From Rhodobiaceae bacterium (GTDB taxonomy: Bacteria > Pseudomonadota > Alphaproteobacteria > Rhizobiales > Tepidamorphaceae): 64,000 nucleotides of DNA. This document shows, one piece after another, positions 1 to 8,334 of this stretch (positions within the stretch are counted from its first letter, which is position 1; every line of letters begins with the position of its first letter). The translations under genes were made by a program, and so were the position numbers. The notes beneath the pieces are model-generated. The model saw only the letters and a program-made list of their open reading frames with translations. It made no database searches and had not been told where the DNA came from. Location: contig JACKJK010000004.1 of NCBI GenBank assembly GCA_020637985.1, forward strand, positions 434,001 to 498,000, read 5' to 3'.

Positions 1-110
1 TGGAAATGCTCAACGCCGCCAAGATCACCGCCCTGTTCGTCGTCGACGATGCCGGCGCCCCGGTGGGCATCCTGCATATCCACGACCTGTTGCGTGCCGG
101 CGTCGCCTGA
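1..110 (+). CDS. kdsD: Arabinose-5-phosphate isomerase, C-terminal end (partial)
   Basis: Only the last 36 codons are in the window, read in the frame that ends with TGA at 108-110. The residues include KITALFVVDDAG and GILHIHDLLRAG, the end of the second CBS domain of the KdsD/GutQ family. KdsD interconverts ribulose-5-phosphate and arabinose-5-phosphate, the first step of KDO synthesis for lipopolysaccharide. The N-terminal SIS domain lies outside the window. Any other CBS-domain protein with the same tail is possible, but the HDLLRAG ending is characteristic of KdsD. Confidence 0.75.
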   Translation, partial: EMLNAAKITALFVVDDAGAPVGILHIHDLLRAGVA

Positions 111-140
111 CCAGCCGGCAGAGCCAACGAGCCGATTGCC

Positions 141-155
141 TTAAGCGTTGGTTAG
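141..155 (+). promoter_or_regulatory. Candidate CtrA box upstream of motA
   Basis: TTAA at 141-144 and TTAG at 152-155 are separated by exactly 7 bases, one mismatch from the CtrA consensus TTAA-N7-TTAA. The site lies about 70 bp upstream of the motA start. CtrA controls flagellar genes in many alphaproteobacteria. The match is to a short motif, so this remains a candidate. Confidence 0.4.
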
Positions 156-221
156 GATGCCTCTGGCTAAGCTGCCCCCTGCGCACCGGGCGTGACGCGC
201 GGCGTTTTCTTGGGCGGTTCC

Positions 222-992
222 ATGGATCTAGCAACCATCATCGGCATCCTGTTCGGCTCGTTCGTGGTCGGGCTCGCCATCTTTCTGGGTGGCGAGGTCG
301 GTTCGTTCGTCGACATTCCGTCCGTGCTGATCGTGATTGGCGGCGCTGCCGCCGCCACGTTCGTACGCTTTCCGCTGTCCAATGTGTTTTCCGCCCTCGT
401 CCTGGGTGGCCGTGTCGCGTTCACCCACCGCCGCGTCGCCCCGCACGAGCTGATCGACGAGATCGCGACCCTTGCCGACATCGCCCGCAAGCAGGGCCCG
501 CTGGGGCTGGAAAGCGTCGAGGTCGACCACGAGTTCCTTGCCAAGGGGGTGCAATACATCGCCGACGGCTACGACCACGACTTCATCCGCGAATCCCTGG
601 AGCGCGAACGCGACCTGATGCTGGAACGCCTGCAGGACGGCCAGCGCATCTTCAAGGCGATCGGCGATGCCGCGCCGGCCTTCGGCATGATCGGCACGCT
701 CGTCGGCCTCGTGGCGATGCTTGCCAACATGTCCGACCCCTCGAAGATCGGCCCCTCGATGGCCATCGCCCTTCTGACCACGCTCTATGGCGCCGTCATC
801 GCCAACCTGGTCTGCCTGCCCATTGCCGACAAGCTAGAGCTGAAATCGAAGATCGAGGACGTCAACCTGACCCTCATCCTCGACGGTGTCATGCAGCTGC
901 GCGATTCCAAGAGCCCGGCCCTGGTGCGCGAGATGCTGACCTCGTACCTGCCCGAGAAACAGCGCCCGGCGCTGGCGGAGGCCGCCGCCTGA
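222..992 (+). CDS. motA: Flagellar motor stator protein MotA (PomA-like)
   Basis: A 256-aa integral membrane protein that forms the ion-conducting stator ring with MotB and presses on the rotor. The start MDLATIIG at 222 matches the N-terminus of Vibrio PomA; a GTG at 192 in the same frame would add ten residues with no family support. Visible features are N-terminal membrane segments with GGEVGSFVDIPSVLIVIGG, a cytoplasmic charged segment (ESLERERDLMLE), and the conserved pore region PAFGMIGTLVGLVAML followed by GPSMAIALLTTLYGA. The sequence is much closer to the PomA type than to E. coli MotA. motB follows 19 nt downstream, and a candidate CtrA box lies upstream. Confidence 0.93.
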   Translation: MDLATIIGILFGSFVVGLAIFLGGEVGSFVDIPSVLIVIGGAAAATFVRFPLSNVFSALVLGGRVAFTHRRVAPHELIDEIATLADIARKQGPLGLESVEVDHEFLAKGVQYIADGYDHDFIRESLERERDLMLERLQDGQRIFKAIGDAAPAFGMIGTLVGLVAMLANMSDPSKIGPSMAIALLTTLYGAVIANLVCLPIADKLELKSKIEDVNLTLILDGVMQLRDSKSPALVREMLTSYLPEKQRPALAEAAA

Positions 993-1011
993 GGCGCGGC
1001 GGACATCGCTC

Positions 1012-1866
1012 ATGGCCCGCAAGAAAAATGCCGCCCCCTCCGGCCCGCCCGAGTGGATCGTCACCTTCTCCGACCTGATGGCGCTGCTCGCCTGCTTCTT
1101 CGTCCTGATCATCTCGTTCTCGATCCAGGACACCCAGAAGATGCAGGTCGTCGCCGGCTCGATGCGCGATGCCTTCGGCGTCAAGAAGGACAGCCGCAAG
1201 GCCGGCATGATCGAGTTCGAGGGCGCCCCGGTGCGCGACTACGTCAAGCAGGTCAGTTCCCTCGACAGCGAAAACGATTCCGATTTCGCCCAGGAACTGC
1301 ACGACCAGCGCTCCAAGCAGGGCCCCGAAGCCAACACGCACGAGATCGAGAAGACCGACGTCGAGAAGCCGCGCCAGTTCGCGACCGCCGCGGTGTCGCT
1401 GCGCCAGGCCTGGCAGGAGATGCCCGAGCTGATGGAGATTTCTTCCCAGCTCCTCGTCGAGGAAGTCCCCGACGGGCTCAACATCCAGCTCGTCGATGAA
1501 GACGGGCGCTCGATGTTCCCGGACGGATCGAAATACCCCTATGAGCGCACCCGCATGATCATGCGGGCGATGGCGCCGGTCATCGCCAAGCTGCCGAACC
1601 GCATCGTCATCACCGGCCATACCAGCTCAGACCGCTCCGAGGAACGGCCGGGCTACGGGCGCTGGGACCTGTCGGCCGACCGGGCGAATGCCGTGCGCCG
1701 CATGCTCACCGAATTCGGCGTCCCCGAGGACCGCTTCGCGGAGGTTGCCGGCAAGGCCGATACCGAGCCGCTGTTCCCCGAGGACACGTTCCTCGCCGCC
1801 AACCGGCGCATCTCGATCCTGCTGCTGCACGAGGCGCCGCCGCTGCCGATCAACCACGAACCGTGA
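1012..1866 (+). CDS. motB: Flagellar motor stator protein MotB (PomB-like, OmpA domain)
   Basis: A 284-aa protein with a short basic N-terminus, one transmembrane helix and a C-terminal OmpA-like peptidoglycan-binding domain. The helix starts with TFSDLMALLACFFVLIIS; Asp21 is at the position of the essential ion-carrying aspartate. The following segment (KMQVVAGSMRDAFGV) closely resembles Vibrio PomB. The OmpA-like part runs from about residue 160 to 275 and contains ITGHTSSDRS and LSADRANAVRRML. It is the stator partner of the MotA encoded just upstream. PomB similarity raises the possibility of sodium coupling, but the ion cannot be read reliably from sequence. Confidence 0.93.
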   Translation: MARKKNAAPSGPPEWIVTFSDLMALLACFFVLIISFSIQDTQKMQVVAGSMRDAFGVKKDSRKAGMIEFEGAPVRDYVKQVSSLDSENDSDFAQELHDQRSKQGPEANTHEIEKTDVEKPRQFATAAVSLRQAWQEMPELMEISSQLLVEEVPDGLNIQLVDEDGRSMFPDGSKYPYERTRMIMRAMAPVIAKLPNRIVITGHTSSDRSEERPGYGRWDLSADRANAVRRMLTEFGVPEDRFAEVAGKADTEPLFPEDTFLAANRRISILLLHEAPPLPINHEP

Positions 1867-1897
1867 CCGTCCGGCAGGCGCTCGCCTGCACGTTCGC

Positions 1898-2350
1898 TCA
1901 ACCCGCCTCGTGCGCTTCCACGCTCAGCATTGCACCGTCGGTGGAGACCACGCGCACGGACGCCCCCTTCGGCAGGTCAGGCCCGCGCACCCGCCACACG
2001 GTGTCGTTGATGCGCACCTTGCCCTCGCCGTGGCGGATCGCCTCCTGCAGCGTGAAGGTCCGCCCGACCATGCCGACGGCGCGCTGGTTCAGGAAGGGGC
2101 GGTCGGAGGCTTCAGAGCGTCCGCGCACATAGCGCTTGTAGATCACCACGCAGGCGACCGCCAGAATGCCGAAGATGATGAACTCGGCCTGCCAGGAAAT
2201 GTCCGCGACGAAGCCAATCAGGCCGACGACAATCGCCGACACACCTAGCCACAGGAAGATCTGCCCCGGCGCCAGGACTTCGAGAACGAGCAGCACGACG
2301 CCGCCAATGATCCAGGCCCAGGGCCCGAGCGAGACCAGGAACTCGATCAT
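1898..2350 (-). CDS. NfeD family membrane protein
   Basis: A 150-aa protein with two or three hydrophobic segments near the N-terminus (WAWIIGGVVLLVLEVLAPG, an aromatic glycine-rich loop, then a helix around residues 50-70) and a C-terminal soluble OB-fold-like domain (residues ~85-150, VGMVGRTFTLQEAI, VRGPDLPKGASVRVV). This is the short, protease-less NfeD type that partners with SPFH/stomatin proteins in membrane microdomains. Its start overlaps the stop of the SPFH gene by 3 nt (ATGA), so the two are translationally coupled. Confidence 0.85.
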   Translation of the reverse strand: MIEFLVSLGPWAWIIGGVVLLVLEVLAPGQIFLWLGVSAIVVGLIGFVADISWQAEFIIFGILAVACVVIYKRYVRGRSEASDRPFLNQRAVGMVGRTFTLQEAIRHGEGKVRINDTVWRVRGPDLPKGASVRVVSTDGAMLSVEAHEAG

Positions 2351-3330
2351 GTGGGCTTGCCCTCCTTCTGCCCTGTGCGCGGAACGCGCGGCGCGGATGC
2401 CGCCCTGCCGCCCCCGTCATGGCCGAGGACATCCTTCGCCAGTTCGCCGATGCCGGCGATGCTGCCGATCACCGATGCCGTTTCCATCGGCAGGATCAGC
2501 ACCTTCTGGTTCGGCGCCGACGCAAGCGCCTCGATCGCAGCGACGTATTTCTGCGCCACGAAGTAGTTGAGCGCCTGGGTGTCGCCGGCGCGCACCGCGT
2601 CGGACACCATCTGCGTCGCCTTGGCTTCGGCCTCGGCTGAACGCTCGCGCGCCTCGGCGTCGCGGAATGCTGCCTCCTTGCGGCCTTCGGCTTCCAGCAC
2701 GAGCGCCTTCTTCTCGCCTTCCGCCTTCAGAACCTCCGACTGGCGCATGCCCTCGGCTTCCAGGATCACGGCACGCCGGTCGCGCTCGGCCTTCATCTGC
2801 CGTGCCATCGAGTCGACGAGATCGCGCGGAGGATTGATGTCCTTGATCTCCACGCGCGTCACCTTCACGCCCCACGGCTCGGTCGCCGCATCGACGACAT
2901 TGAGCAGCCGGTGGTTGATCTCGTCGCGGTTCGACAGCAGCTCGTCGAGGTCCATCGAGCCCATCACCGTACGGATGTTGGTCATCGTCAGGTTGAGGAC
3001 GGCCGGCTCGAGGTCGGACACCTCGTAGCTGGCGCGCGCCGCATCAAGCACCTGGAAGAAGGTCACGCCGTCGACGACCACGGTCGCGTTGTCGCGCGTG
3101 ATGACTTCCTGGCTGGGGACGTCGAGGAACTGCTCCATGACGTTCACCTTGCGACCGATACGGTCGACGAAGGGAACGATCAGGTTGAGACCCGAATGCA
3201 GGGTCTTGGTGTAGCGGCCGAACCGCTCGACCGTGTAGTGGTACCCCTGCGGCACCTGCTTGACGCCGGCGAGGACCACCAGCACGAGCAACACCACCAG
3301 CACCAGGGCGAAAATGTCGAGTCCGAACAT
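2347..3330 (-). CDS. SPFH/Band 7 (stomatin/QmcA-like) membrane protein
   Basis: A 327-aa protein with one N-terminal membrane anchor (IFALVLVVLLVLVVLAG), then the Band 7 domain (QVPQGYHYTVERFGRY to about residue 200) and an Ala/Glu-rich coiled coil (AEGEKKALVLEAEGRKEAA). Such slipin/QmcA proteins form large oligomeric rings in the membrane and modulate proteases or local lipid order. The start at 3330 is preceded by GAGACAGG; the frame is open for 23 more codons upstream, but they are not stomatin-like. nfeD follows with a 4-nt overlap, the usual SPFH-NfeD operon. Confidence 0.9.
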   Translation of the reverse strand: MFGLDIFALVLVVLLVLVVLAGVKQVPQGYHYTVERFGRYTKTLHSGLNLIVPFVDRIGRKVNVMEQFLDVPSQEVITRDNATVVVDGVTFFQVLDAARASYEVSDLEPAVLNLTMTNIRTVMGSMDLDELLSNRDEINHRLLNVVDAATEPWGVKVTRVEIKDINPPRDLVDSMARQMKAERDRRAVILEAEGMRQSEVLKAEGEKKALVLEAEGRKEAAFRDAEARERSAEAEAKATQMVSDAVRAGDTQALNYFVAQKYVAAIEALASAPNQKVLILPMETASVIGSIAGIGELAKDVLGHDGGGRAASAPRVPRTGQKEGKPT

Positions 3331-3353
3331 CGCCTGTCTCCCAAAGCGCCTTT

Positions 3354-3441
3354 CCGAAAGGTGTGAAACGATTTTCGGATAAAAAGCGCACCAAAACAAA
3401 GGCTGAAGCGGTTTGCACGAATCACGTCAAACGCAAACCGC
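3354..3441. repeat. Rhizobiales-type palindromic intergenic repeat
   Basis: The space between hemH and the SPFH gene holds two nested inverted repeats: CCGAAA (3354-3359) with TTTCGG (3373-3378), and GCGGTTTGC (3408-3416) with GCAAACCGC (3433-3441). The composition (GATTTTCGGATAAAAAGCGC) resembles short dispersed palindromic elements found in intergenic DNA of Rhizobiales. It lies just upstream of the SPFH gene start. Confidence 0.5.
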
Positions 3442-3529
3442 ATCAAGCGCATGATTCCCGTGCCGCACTATCACGTTGCGGCAACCATTGGGCAACATCG
3501 ATTATGGATATCGCGGCGCCCGCGCCCGA

Positions 3530-4594
3530 TTACAACCAGCCGGACAGCTCTCGCCGCGCGATCGCCCCGATCACGCTCATGCCCTCGGGGCTGTCGTTTA
3601 GGCTCGGCAGGAATGCGAAATCCTTGCCGCCATGTTCATGGAAGATCTCGGCGTTCTCCCCGGCGATCTCCTCCAGCGTTTCCAGGCAATCGGCCGCGAA
3701 CCCCGGCGTCACCACCGCTATCCGCCGCACGCCCTCGCGCGCCAGCCGCTCGACCGTCTTGTCGGTATAGGGCTGCAGCCACTCCTCCGGCCCGAAACGC
3801 GACTGGAAAGTCACCAGCAGCTTCTCGTCCGGCCAGCCCAGGCGCGCGCGCAACAGCCGCGCCGTCTTCTGGCAATGGCAGTGGTAGGGATCGCCCTTGC
3901 GGAAATACGACAGCGGGATGCCGTGAAAGGAGGCAAGGACAACCTCCGGCGCGAAGTCGAGCGCGGCAAGCGATTGTTCCATCGAGCACGCCAGAGCGTC
4001 GATATAGGCCGGATCGTCATGATAGGCGGGCGCCGTGCGCACGGCCGGCTGCCAGCGCATCTTCATCAGCGATTCGAACACCTTGTCGTTGACGGTCGCC
4101 GTCGTCGCGGCGGCATACTGCGGGTAGAGGGGAACGACCAGGATGCGCTCGCATCCCTCCCCCTGCAGGGCCTGCAGCTTGGAATCGATCGACGGATTGC
4201 CGTAGCGCATCGCCCAGTCGACGACGATCCGTTCGCTCCTGTCACGCAGCATGGCAGCCAGCTTGTCGCTCTGGCTGCGCGTAAAGGTGCGCAGCGGCGA
4301 CTCGTTGCGCTCGTGGTTCCAGATCGCCTCGTAGGCCTTGCCGCTCTTGCCCGGCCGCACGCTGAGCACGATGCCGTTCAGGATCGGCCACCAGATCGCC
4401 CGTGGCCATTCGATCACCCGCCGGTCGGACAGGAACTCTTTCAGGTAGCGGCGCATCGGCCAGTAGCTCGTGCCATCCGGGGTGCCAAGATTGACGAGCA
4501 ACACGCCGATCCGCCCGGCCTTTACCGGAGGATGGTCCTCCGGGAAATGCAGGGGGGTACCCGAAAACGCGCGCGCGGTGTCGATCTGGTTCAT
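3530..4594 (-). CDS. hemH: Ferrochelatase
   Basis: A 354-aa cytoplasmic or membrane-associated enzyme that inserts Fe2+ into protoporphyrin IX, the last step of heme b synthesis. Family signatures are visible in order: VLLVNLGTPDGTSYW near residue 30, the DRRVIEWPRAIWWPIL segment, ILVVPLYPQYAAATT, ASFHGIPLSYFRKGDPYHC carrying the catalytic His, and VTFQSRFGPEEWLQPY with the acidic metal-path Glu. Length is normal for the proteobacterial family. The start at 4594 has AGGCGAGACA directly upstream; the frame extends 17 codons further without family support. It stands alone between a repeat-containing gap and the SPFH operon. Confidence 0.95.
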   Translation of the reverse strand: MNQIDTARAFSGTPLHFPEDHPPVKAGRIGVLLVNLGTPDGTSYWPMRRYLKEFLSDRRVIEWPRAIWWPILNGIVLSVRPGKSGKAYEAIWNHERNESPLRTFTRSQSDKLAAMLRDRSERIVVDWAMRYGNPSIDSKLQALQGEGCERILVVPLYPQYAAATTATVNDKVFESLMKMRWQPAVRTAPAYHDDPAYIDALACSMEQSLAALDFAPEVVLASFHGIPLSYFRKGDPYHCHCQKTARLLRARLGWPDEKLLVTFQSRFGPEEWLQPYTDKTVERLAREGVRRIAVVTPGFAADCLETLEEIAGENAEIFHEHGGKDFAFLPSLNDSPEGMSVIGAIARRELSGWL

Positions 4595-4908
4595 TGTCTC
4601 GCCTCGCCAGCCGGTTCGGCCACTGCAGGTTCGCGCGATTGACACGCCAGCCCGAGCAGTCCGGTTCAGTAACTACCTAGTGCAGAATGAGGACAAGTGG
4701 ATACCGGCCATCCGTCCCATCCGGCTCTAACTTCATGAAATCGATCACGATTATGACCTTGGGCCGAATCGGCCCGTGTTCATCGTGATCTAGGACGCGA
4801 GTTCCGCCCGAGCAACTCCAAACCCCCGCTCCCGTAGCGTTATCAATCCGTTAATCCATTCGTCGCTAGTTTTACCGTAGCGTAAACAAGGTTGCGGGAG
4901 GGACCTTC
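4595..4908. other. Gene-free stretch with a 117-bp dispersed repeat
   Basis: This 314-bp gap between divergent hemH and a response regulator has no supported gene. It contains one copy of a CTAG-bounded 117-bp repeat (4677-4793). The last ~110 bp before 4909 should hold the response-regulator promoter; only a strong ribosome binding site (GGGAGGGACC) is clear. Confidence 0.7.
4677..4793 (+). repeat. 117-bp dispersed repeat, copy 1 (CTAG-bounded)
   Basis: Starts and ends with CTAG. Aligned without gaps to the reverse complement of 9590-9706, about 92 of 117 positions agree (hand count). The interior contains GGGCCGAATCGGCCC, a self-complementary stretch, and conserved runs such as TGGATACCGG and TCATCGTGATCTAG. 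Its size and lack of an ORF suggest a short palindromic or MITE-like element. Confidence 0.75.
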
Positions 4909-5349
4909 ATGACCGGCAACAACGCCGTTCTGCCAGGAACCAGGGCGCTCGTCATAGACGACAACGCCTTCTCGCGGCGCCTGCTGCGCACGATGCTGTG
5001 CCAGATCGGCATAACCGAGATCATCGAGGCGAGCGACGGCATGACCGGGTTGCAGGCTGCGCGCGTTTCGACACCCGACCTCATCATCCTCGACTGGATC
5101 ATGCCGCAGATGAGTGGAGCCGAAACGCTTCATCGCCTGGCAAGACAAACCAGGCCATCGCTGCCCTGCCCGGTTCTCGTGACATCCACCATAGCCTGCC
5201 GCGAGGCCATCGTTTCCGCGGCGCGTTTCGGTGCAGCCGGCTTCATCGTCAAACCCTTCGCGACACCGACCCTGCGCGCTCGCATCGAACGCATCATGGC
5301 CGAGCAAGTGTCGCAACGCGCAACGCCGTCGCATCGCCGTCGCGCATGA
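4909..5349 (+). CDS. Single-domain response regulator (CheY-like)
   Basis: A 146-aa receiver-only protein. Acidic pocket residues Asp17/Asp18 (ALVIDDN), phospho-acceptor Asp62 (LIILDWIMP), switch Thr92/Ser93 (VLVTST) and Lys115 (GFIVKPF) are all present. There is no output domain, so it would act by protein-protein contact, as CheY- or DivK-like proteins do. A strong Shine-Dalgarno GGGAGGGACC precedes the ATG. The C-terminus ends in a basic tail (SHRRRA). It is convergent with the next response regulator, and a histidine kinase lies nearby, so a shared signalling module is plausible but unproven. Confidence 0.85.
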   Translation: MTGNNAVLPGTRALVIDDNAFSRRLLRTMLCQIGITEIIEASDGMTGLQAARVSTPDLIILDWIMPQMSGAETLHRLARQTRPSLPCPVLVTSTIACREAIVSAARFGAAGFIVKPFATPTLRARIERIMAEQVSQRATPSHRRRA

Positions 5350-5535
5350 ACGCCGGGGCGCGAGGCAACGCCTCCCATGCGCCATGTTCGGGCTGCCAGG
5401 CGGGACAGGAGCGCGACGCGGAGCAAGGCGTAGCCGAAAGGAATGACGGTTTTCCGTTCCATGCCGCTCCCGCGTTCTGGAGCCGGCCACGGGCATGATC
5501 AAGGGCCGGACGGGCCAGCGACCATCGTCCTCCCG

Positions 5536-5967
5536 TCAGTGTGTGTTGAACGGGCGCGCGGTGTGGAACCAGAAATCCGCGATCGCATTGACGATCTCGC
5601 TCATTCCCTCGAGCGAATCGACCTTGGTGATGACCGCGCTCGCCCCTTCCTTGTAGGCTCTTCGCACCACAGCGTTGTCCGAACTGGTGGTCAGAACGAT
5701 GATCGGCAGGGAATAGAAGACCGGGTGCTGCCGCACGATCTGTATGAACTCGTGACCGTCCATGACCGGCATGTTCAGATCGAGCAACACCAGCGCGGGC
5801 ACATCCTCCCCGTGGATGCTGCTGTGACTGTTGAGGATATCGAGCGCCGCCTGCCCGTGTCCGACGACGGTCAGTTCCACGTCGATGGGCGCGCGTTCCA
5901 GCACCTTCTGTAGCAGAAAGACATCGTCCGGGTCGTCCTCGACCAGCAGTATCCGCGCAGCCGACAC
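5536..5967 (-). CDS. Single-domain response regulator (Rcp1-like)
   Basis: A 143-aa receiver domain with acidic residues EDDPDD at 10-15, phospho-Asp63 (LLDLNMPVMDG), the TTSSDN switch region and the AVITK lysine. The long insertion around the third helix (HSSIHGEDVP) and the DPDD pocket match Rcp1-type regulators, which receive phosphate from phytochrome-like or PAS/GAF kinases. I place the start at the GTG at 5965-5967 because AAGGGATGA lies just upstream; earlier in-frame codons encode Cys/Trp-rich sequence with no family match. It is transcribed divergently from the PAS-GAF kinase, with a CtrA-type box between them. Confidence 0.85.
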   Translation of the reverse strand: MSAARILLVEDDPDDVFLLQKVLERAPIDVELTVVGHGQAALDILNSHSSIHGEDVPALVLLDLNMPVMDGHEFIQIVRQHPVFYSLPIIVLTTSSDNAVVRRAYKEGASAVITKVDSLEGMSEIVNAIADFWFHTARPFNTH

Positions 5968-6044
5968 CAGTTCATCCCTTGCGGAGGGGAGGCATGCCTC
6001 CCCCGTATATTTCCTCAGCCAACGAAACAAACATACCAAAGCGG

Positions 6045-6059
6045 TTAATGCATCGTTAA
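6045..6059. promoter_or_regulatory. Perfect CtrA-type box TTAA-N7-TTAA
   Basis: TTAA at 6045-6048 and TTAA at 6056-6059, followed by C, are separated by exactly 7 bases. This is the full CtrA consensus. It lies in the 117-bp gap between the divergently transcribed response regulator and histidine kinase, so it could control both. Confidence 0.55.
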
Positions 6060-6084
6060 CGCACCACCTGCAGAATTGACCGAT

Positions 6085-8196
6085 ATGCACCTATCAGGCA
6101 ATCGCGGGATGCTCCACGACACGTCTCACAACGCGCAATATCCGTTCGACGAGAAGAGCGGCAGGGATGTATCGGTCAGCGTCCTGAAGGACCTGACGAT
6201 CTCCGATGCAAACCATGCCTTCTGCGAACTGGTGCGCTTGCCGCGCCTTGAACTCCTGGGACGGAGCTTCAATGACCTGACGCAGGCGGATTCTGCGATC
6301 GATGCGCTACGCCGCCTTGGCCGTTCCGGCATCGACGATTGCATCGCGCGCTTCGAAACGACGGTGATGTCCGGCCCCGAAGCCCGGATCATAGAATGGA
6401 ATGCGGCAACCCGGCCAGGATCCGACGGCTTTGTGCGCGAGTTCTTTCTCGACGGCCGCGATGTCACCGAAAACCGCTCCTATCAGGCCGCTCTGCACAG
6501 CCTCGTCGCCATTGGACAGGCGGGGGACATCCCGCTGGAGAGCCGCATACCGGAAATCCTCGGGATCGCGCACCGCTACTTCGGCATGCGTTTCGGCGTC
6601 CTCAACCGCATCGAGGGCAATACCGTTGTTGTCGAACGCCTCGCCGATTTGACCGGTGAACTGTACGAGGGCCAGCGTATTCCCCTGTCCGACACCTACT
6701 GCGGCCATGTCATCGGAACCGATTCCATCGTCGCGATCACCGACCTGACGCAAACGCCCCTGTCGACAAAGGAATGCTTTCGCCGCATCCCGCTCGGCAG
6801 CCTCCTTGCAACCCCGATCCGGGTCGCTGGCCGGCTCTACGGAGCGCTACAATTTGGCGATACCTCCATTCGCGAACGCCCGTTCACAGGCGAGCAACTC
6901 GATCTCCTCTCGCTTTCCGGCCAGTGGGTGAGCTACGAACTGGCCGCCCAGTTGCGCGCCCGGCAACTGGAAAGCGGCGAACGCCGCTACCGCAACCTCT
7001 ACCGGCACACGCCGGTGATGATGCATTCGCTCGACTGGAACGGGCGCCTCGTGGAGGTCAGCGATACCTGGCTGGAGACGCTCGGATACAGCCGCGACGA
7101 GGTGATAGGCCACCAGCCAACCGAATTCATGACGGAGGAATCGCGGCTAAAGGCGATTATCGAGAGCCTGCCGGCAAACCTCCAGCACCCCGACTGGCGC
7201 CGCGAGCCCTACGTGATGCGCCGCAAGGACGGCACCACGATCGACGTCGAGTTGTCGGCAGTCAGCAATTGGGACGACCTGGAGGAATCCGGCGTCGATG
7301 ACGCAGCCCTGGCACGCTTCATGGCGCTGGCGGATGGCAACCGCTACGAAGTCGAGAAATCGGAGGTGACGCTCTGCGTTCTCGTCGACGTGACCGAGCG
7401 CAACCAGGCGCAACGCTCGAGCGTGCAGGCCAATGCAAGCCTGATGCGGGCAAACGAGGGCCTGAAGCGCTTCAACCTGATCGCCTCCCACGATCTTCAG
7501 GAGCCGCTGCGCAAGATTCGCGCCTTCGCCTCCATTCTCGGCGCCGAGCTCAACGGCGAGGTGAATGGCGACGCAAGATACGCGCTCGACGCGATCGGCG
7601 GCGCGTCACAGCGTCTTTCCAACCTTGTCGAGGATCTGCTCGCCTATACGCGCCAGAGCAACGAGGGTTTCGAGTTCGAGACCGTCGACCTGGAAGACCT
7701 CATCCGTCGCGGGTGGCGCGCAGTCGCCACCGATCTGTCCTTCCCGGAAGACGCGTTCACGATCGCCTCCCTGCCGGTTGTCCGCGCCGGACGCATTCCG
7801 CTCGAAAGGCTTGTCTGCAACCTGCTGACGAACGCGGTCAAGTACCGTGACCCGTCACGCACCCTTGCCTGCAGCGTGAGGGTCGATCCTGACGCCGGGC
7901 AGCAGACGGTCGATATCATCTTCCGCGATAACGGCATCGGCATCCCGGAAAACCAGATCGAGCGGATATTCGAACCCTTCCACCGCCTGTGCACGCGCCA
8001 GGAAGTCCCCGGCAGCGGCATCGGTCTGGCGATATGTCACATGGTCGCACAGAAGCATGGATGGCAACTCACGGCCCGCGCTGCTCCCGAGCACGGTACG
8101 GAGTTCGTGTTGCGCATCCCCGCGACGGACGTGATCGCCCCGGCACCACCGCTCACCTTCGGCAAGCCGCCGGCGGAACGCGAAAAGGCCGCCTGA
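6085..8196 (+). CDS. PAS-GAF-PAS sensor histidine kinase
   Basis: A 703-aa protein without clear membrane segments. Domains in order: an N-terminal PAS-like region (~30-135), a GAF domain (~145-290, with the DTYCGHVI and LGSLLATPIRV motifs), a second PAS (~300-445, SGERRYRNLYRHTPVMMHSLD), a HisKA dimerisation domain with His469 (IASHDLQEPLRKI), and a HATPase domain (N box LLTNAVKYRD, G1 DNGIGIP, G2 GSGIGLAI). The HDLQEPLRKI form is that of phytochrome-type kinases, which often signal to Rcp1-like regulators such as the one encoded divergently. The GAF lacks an evident bilin-binding cysteine context. Start ATG at 6085 is chosen over TTG 6076; neither has a strong ribosome binding site. Confidence 0.9.
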   Translation: MHLSGNRGMLHDTSHNAQYPFDEKSGRDVSVSVLKDLTISDANHAFCELVRLPRLELLGRSFNDLTQADSAIDALRRLGRSGIDDCIARFETTVMSGPEARIIEWNAATRPGSDGFVREFFLDGRDVTENRSYQAALHSLVAIGQAGDIPLESRIPEILGIAHRYFGMRFGVLNRIEGNTVVVERLADLTGELYEGQRIPLSDTYCGHVIGTDSIVAITDLTQTPLSTKECFRRIPLGSLLATPIRVAGRLYGALQFGDTSIRERPFTGEQLDLLSLSGQWVSYELAAQLRARQLESGERRYRNLYRHTPVMMHSLDWNGRLVEVSDTWLETLGYSRDEVIGHQPTEFMTEESRLKAIIESLPANLQHPDWRREPYVMRRKDGTTIDVELSAVSNWDDLEESGVDDAALARFMALADGNRYEVEKSEVTLCVLVDVTERNQAQRSSVQANASLMRANEGLKRFNLIASHDLQEPLRKIRAFASILGAELNGEVNGDARYALDAIGGASQRLSNLVEDLLAYTRQSNEGFEFETVDLEDLIRRGWRAVATDLSFPEDAFTIASLPVVRAGRIPLERLVCNLLTNAVKYRDPSRTLACSVRVDPDAGQQTVDIIFRDNGIGIPENQIERIFEPFHRLCTRQEVPGSGIGLAICHMVAQKHGWQLTARAAPEHGTEFVLRIPATDVIAPAPPLTFGKPPAEREKAA

Positions 8197-8230
8197 CCCG
8201 CACCCCCGCCGGCGAACCGGTCGCCGGCCA

Positions 8231-8284
8231 GAACAATTCCGGGAAAAGCTCGCGCGGTTTTCCGTCCGCACTTGCGTGAAAACA
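8231..8284 (+). repeat. Short palindromic repeat (AATTCC-GGAAAA-GGTTTTCC type)
   Basis: The core CAATTCCGGGAAAAGC ... GCGGTTTTCCGTCC ... TTGCGTG is shared with 53280-53335 and pairs GGAAAA with TTTTCC. This is the class of short intergenic palindrome abundant in Rhizobiales. It sits in the convergent gap between the histidine kinase and the PaaK-like gene. Confidence 0.7.
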
Positions 8285-8334
8285 GAAGCCCGGCACATTT
8301 TCCGGATTCAGGAAAACGAAAATGCTCTATCCGG

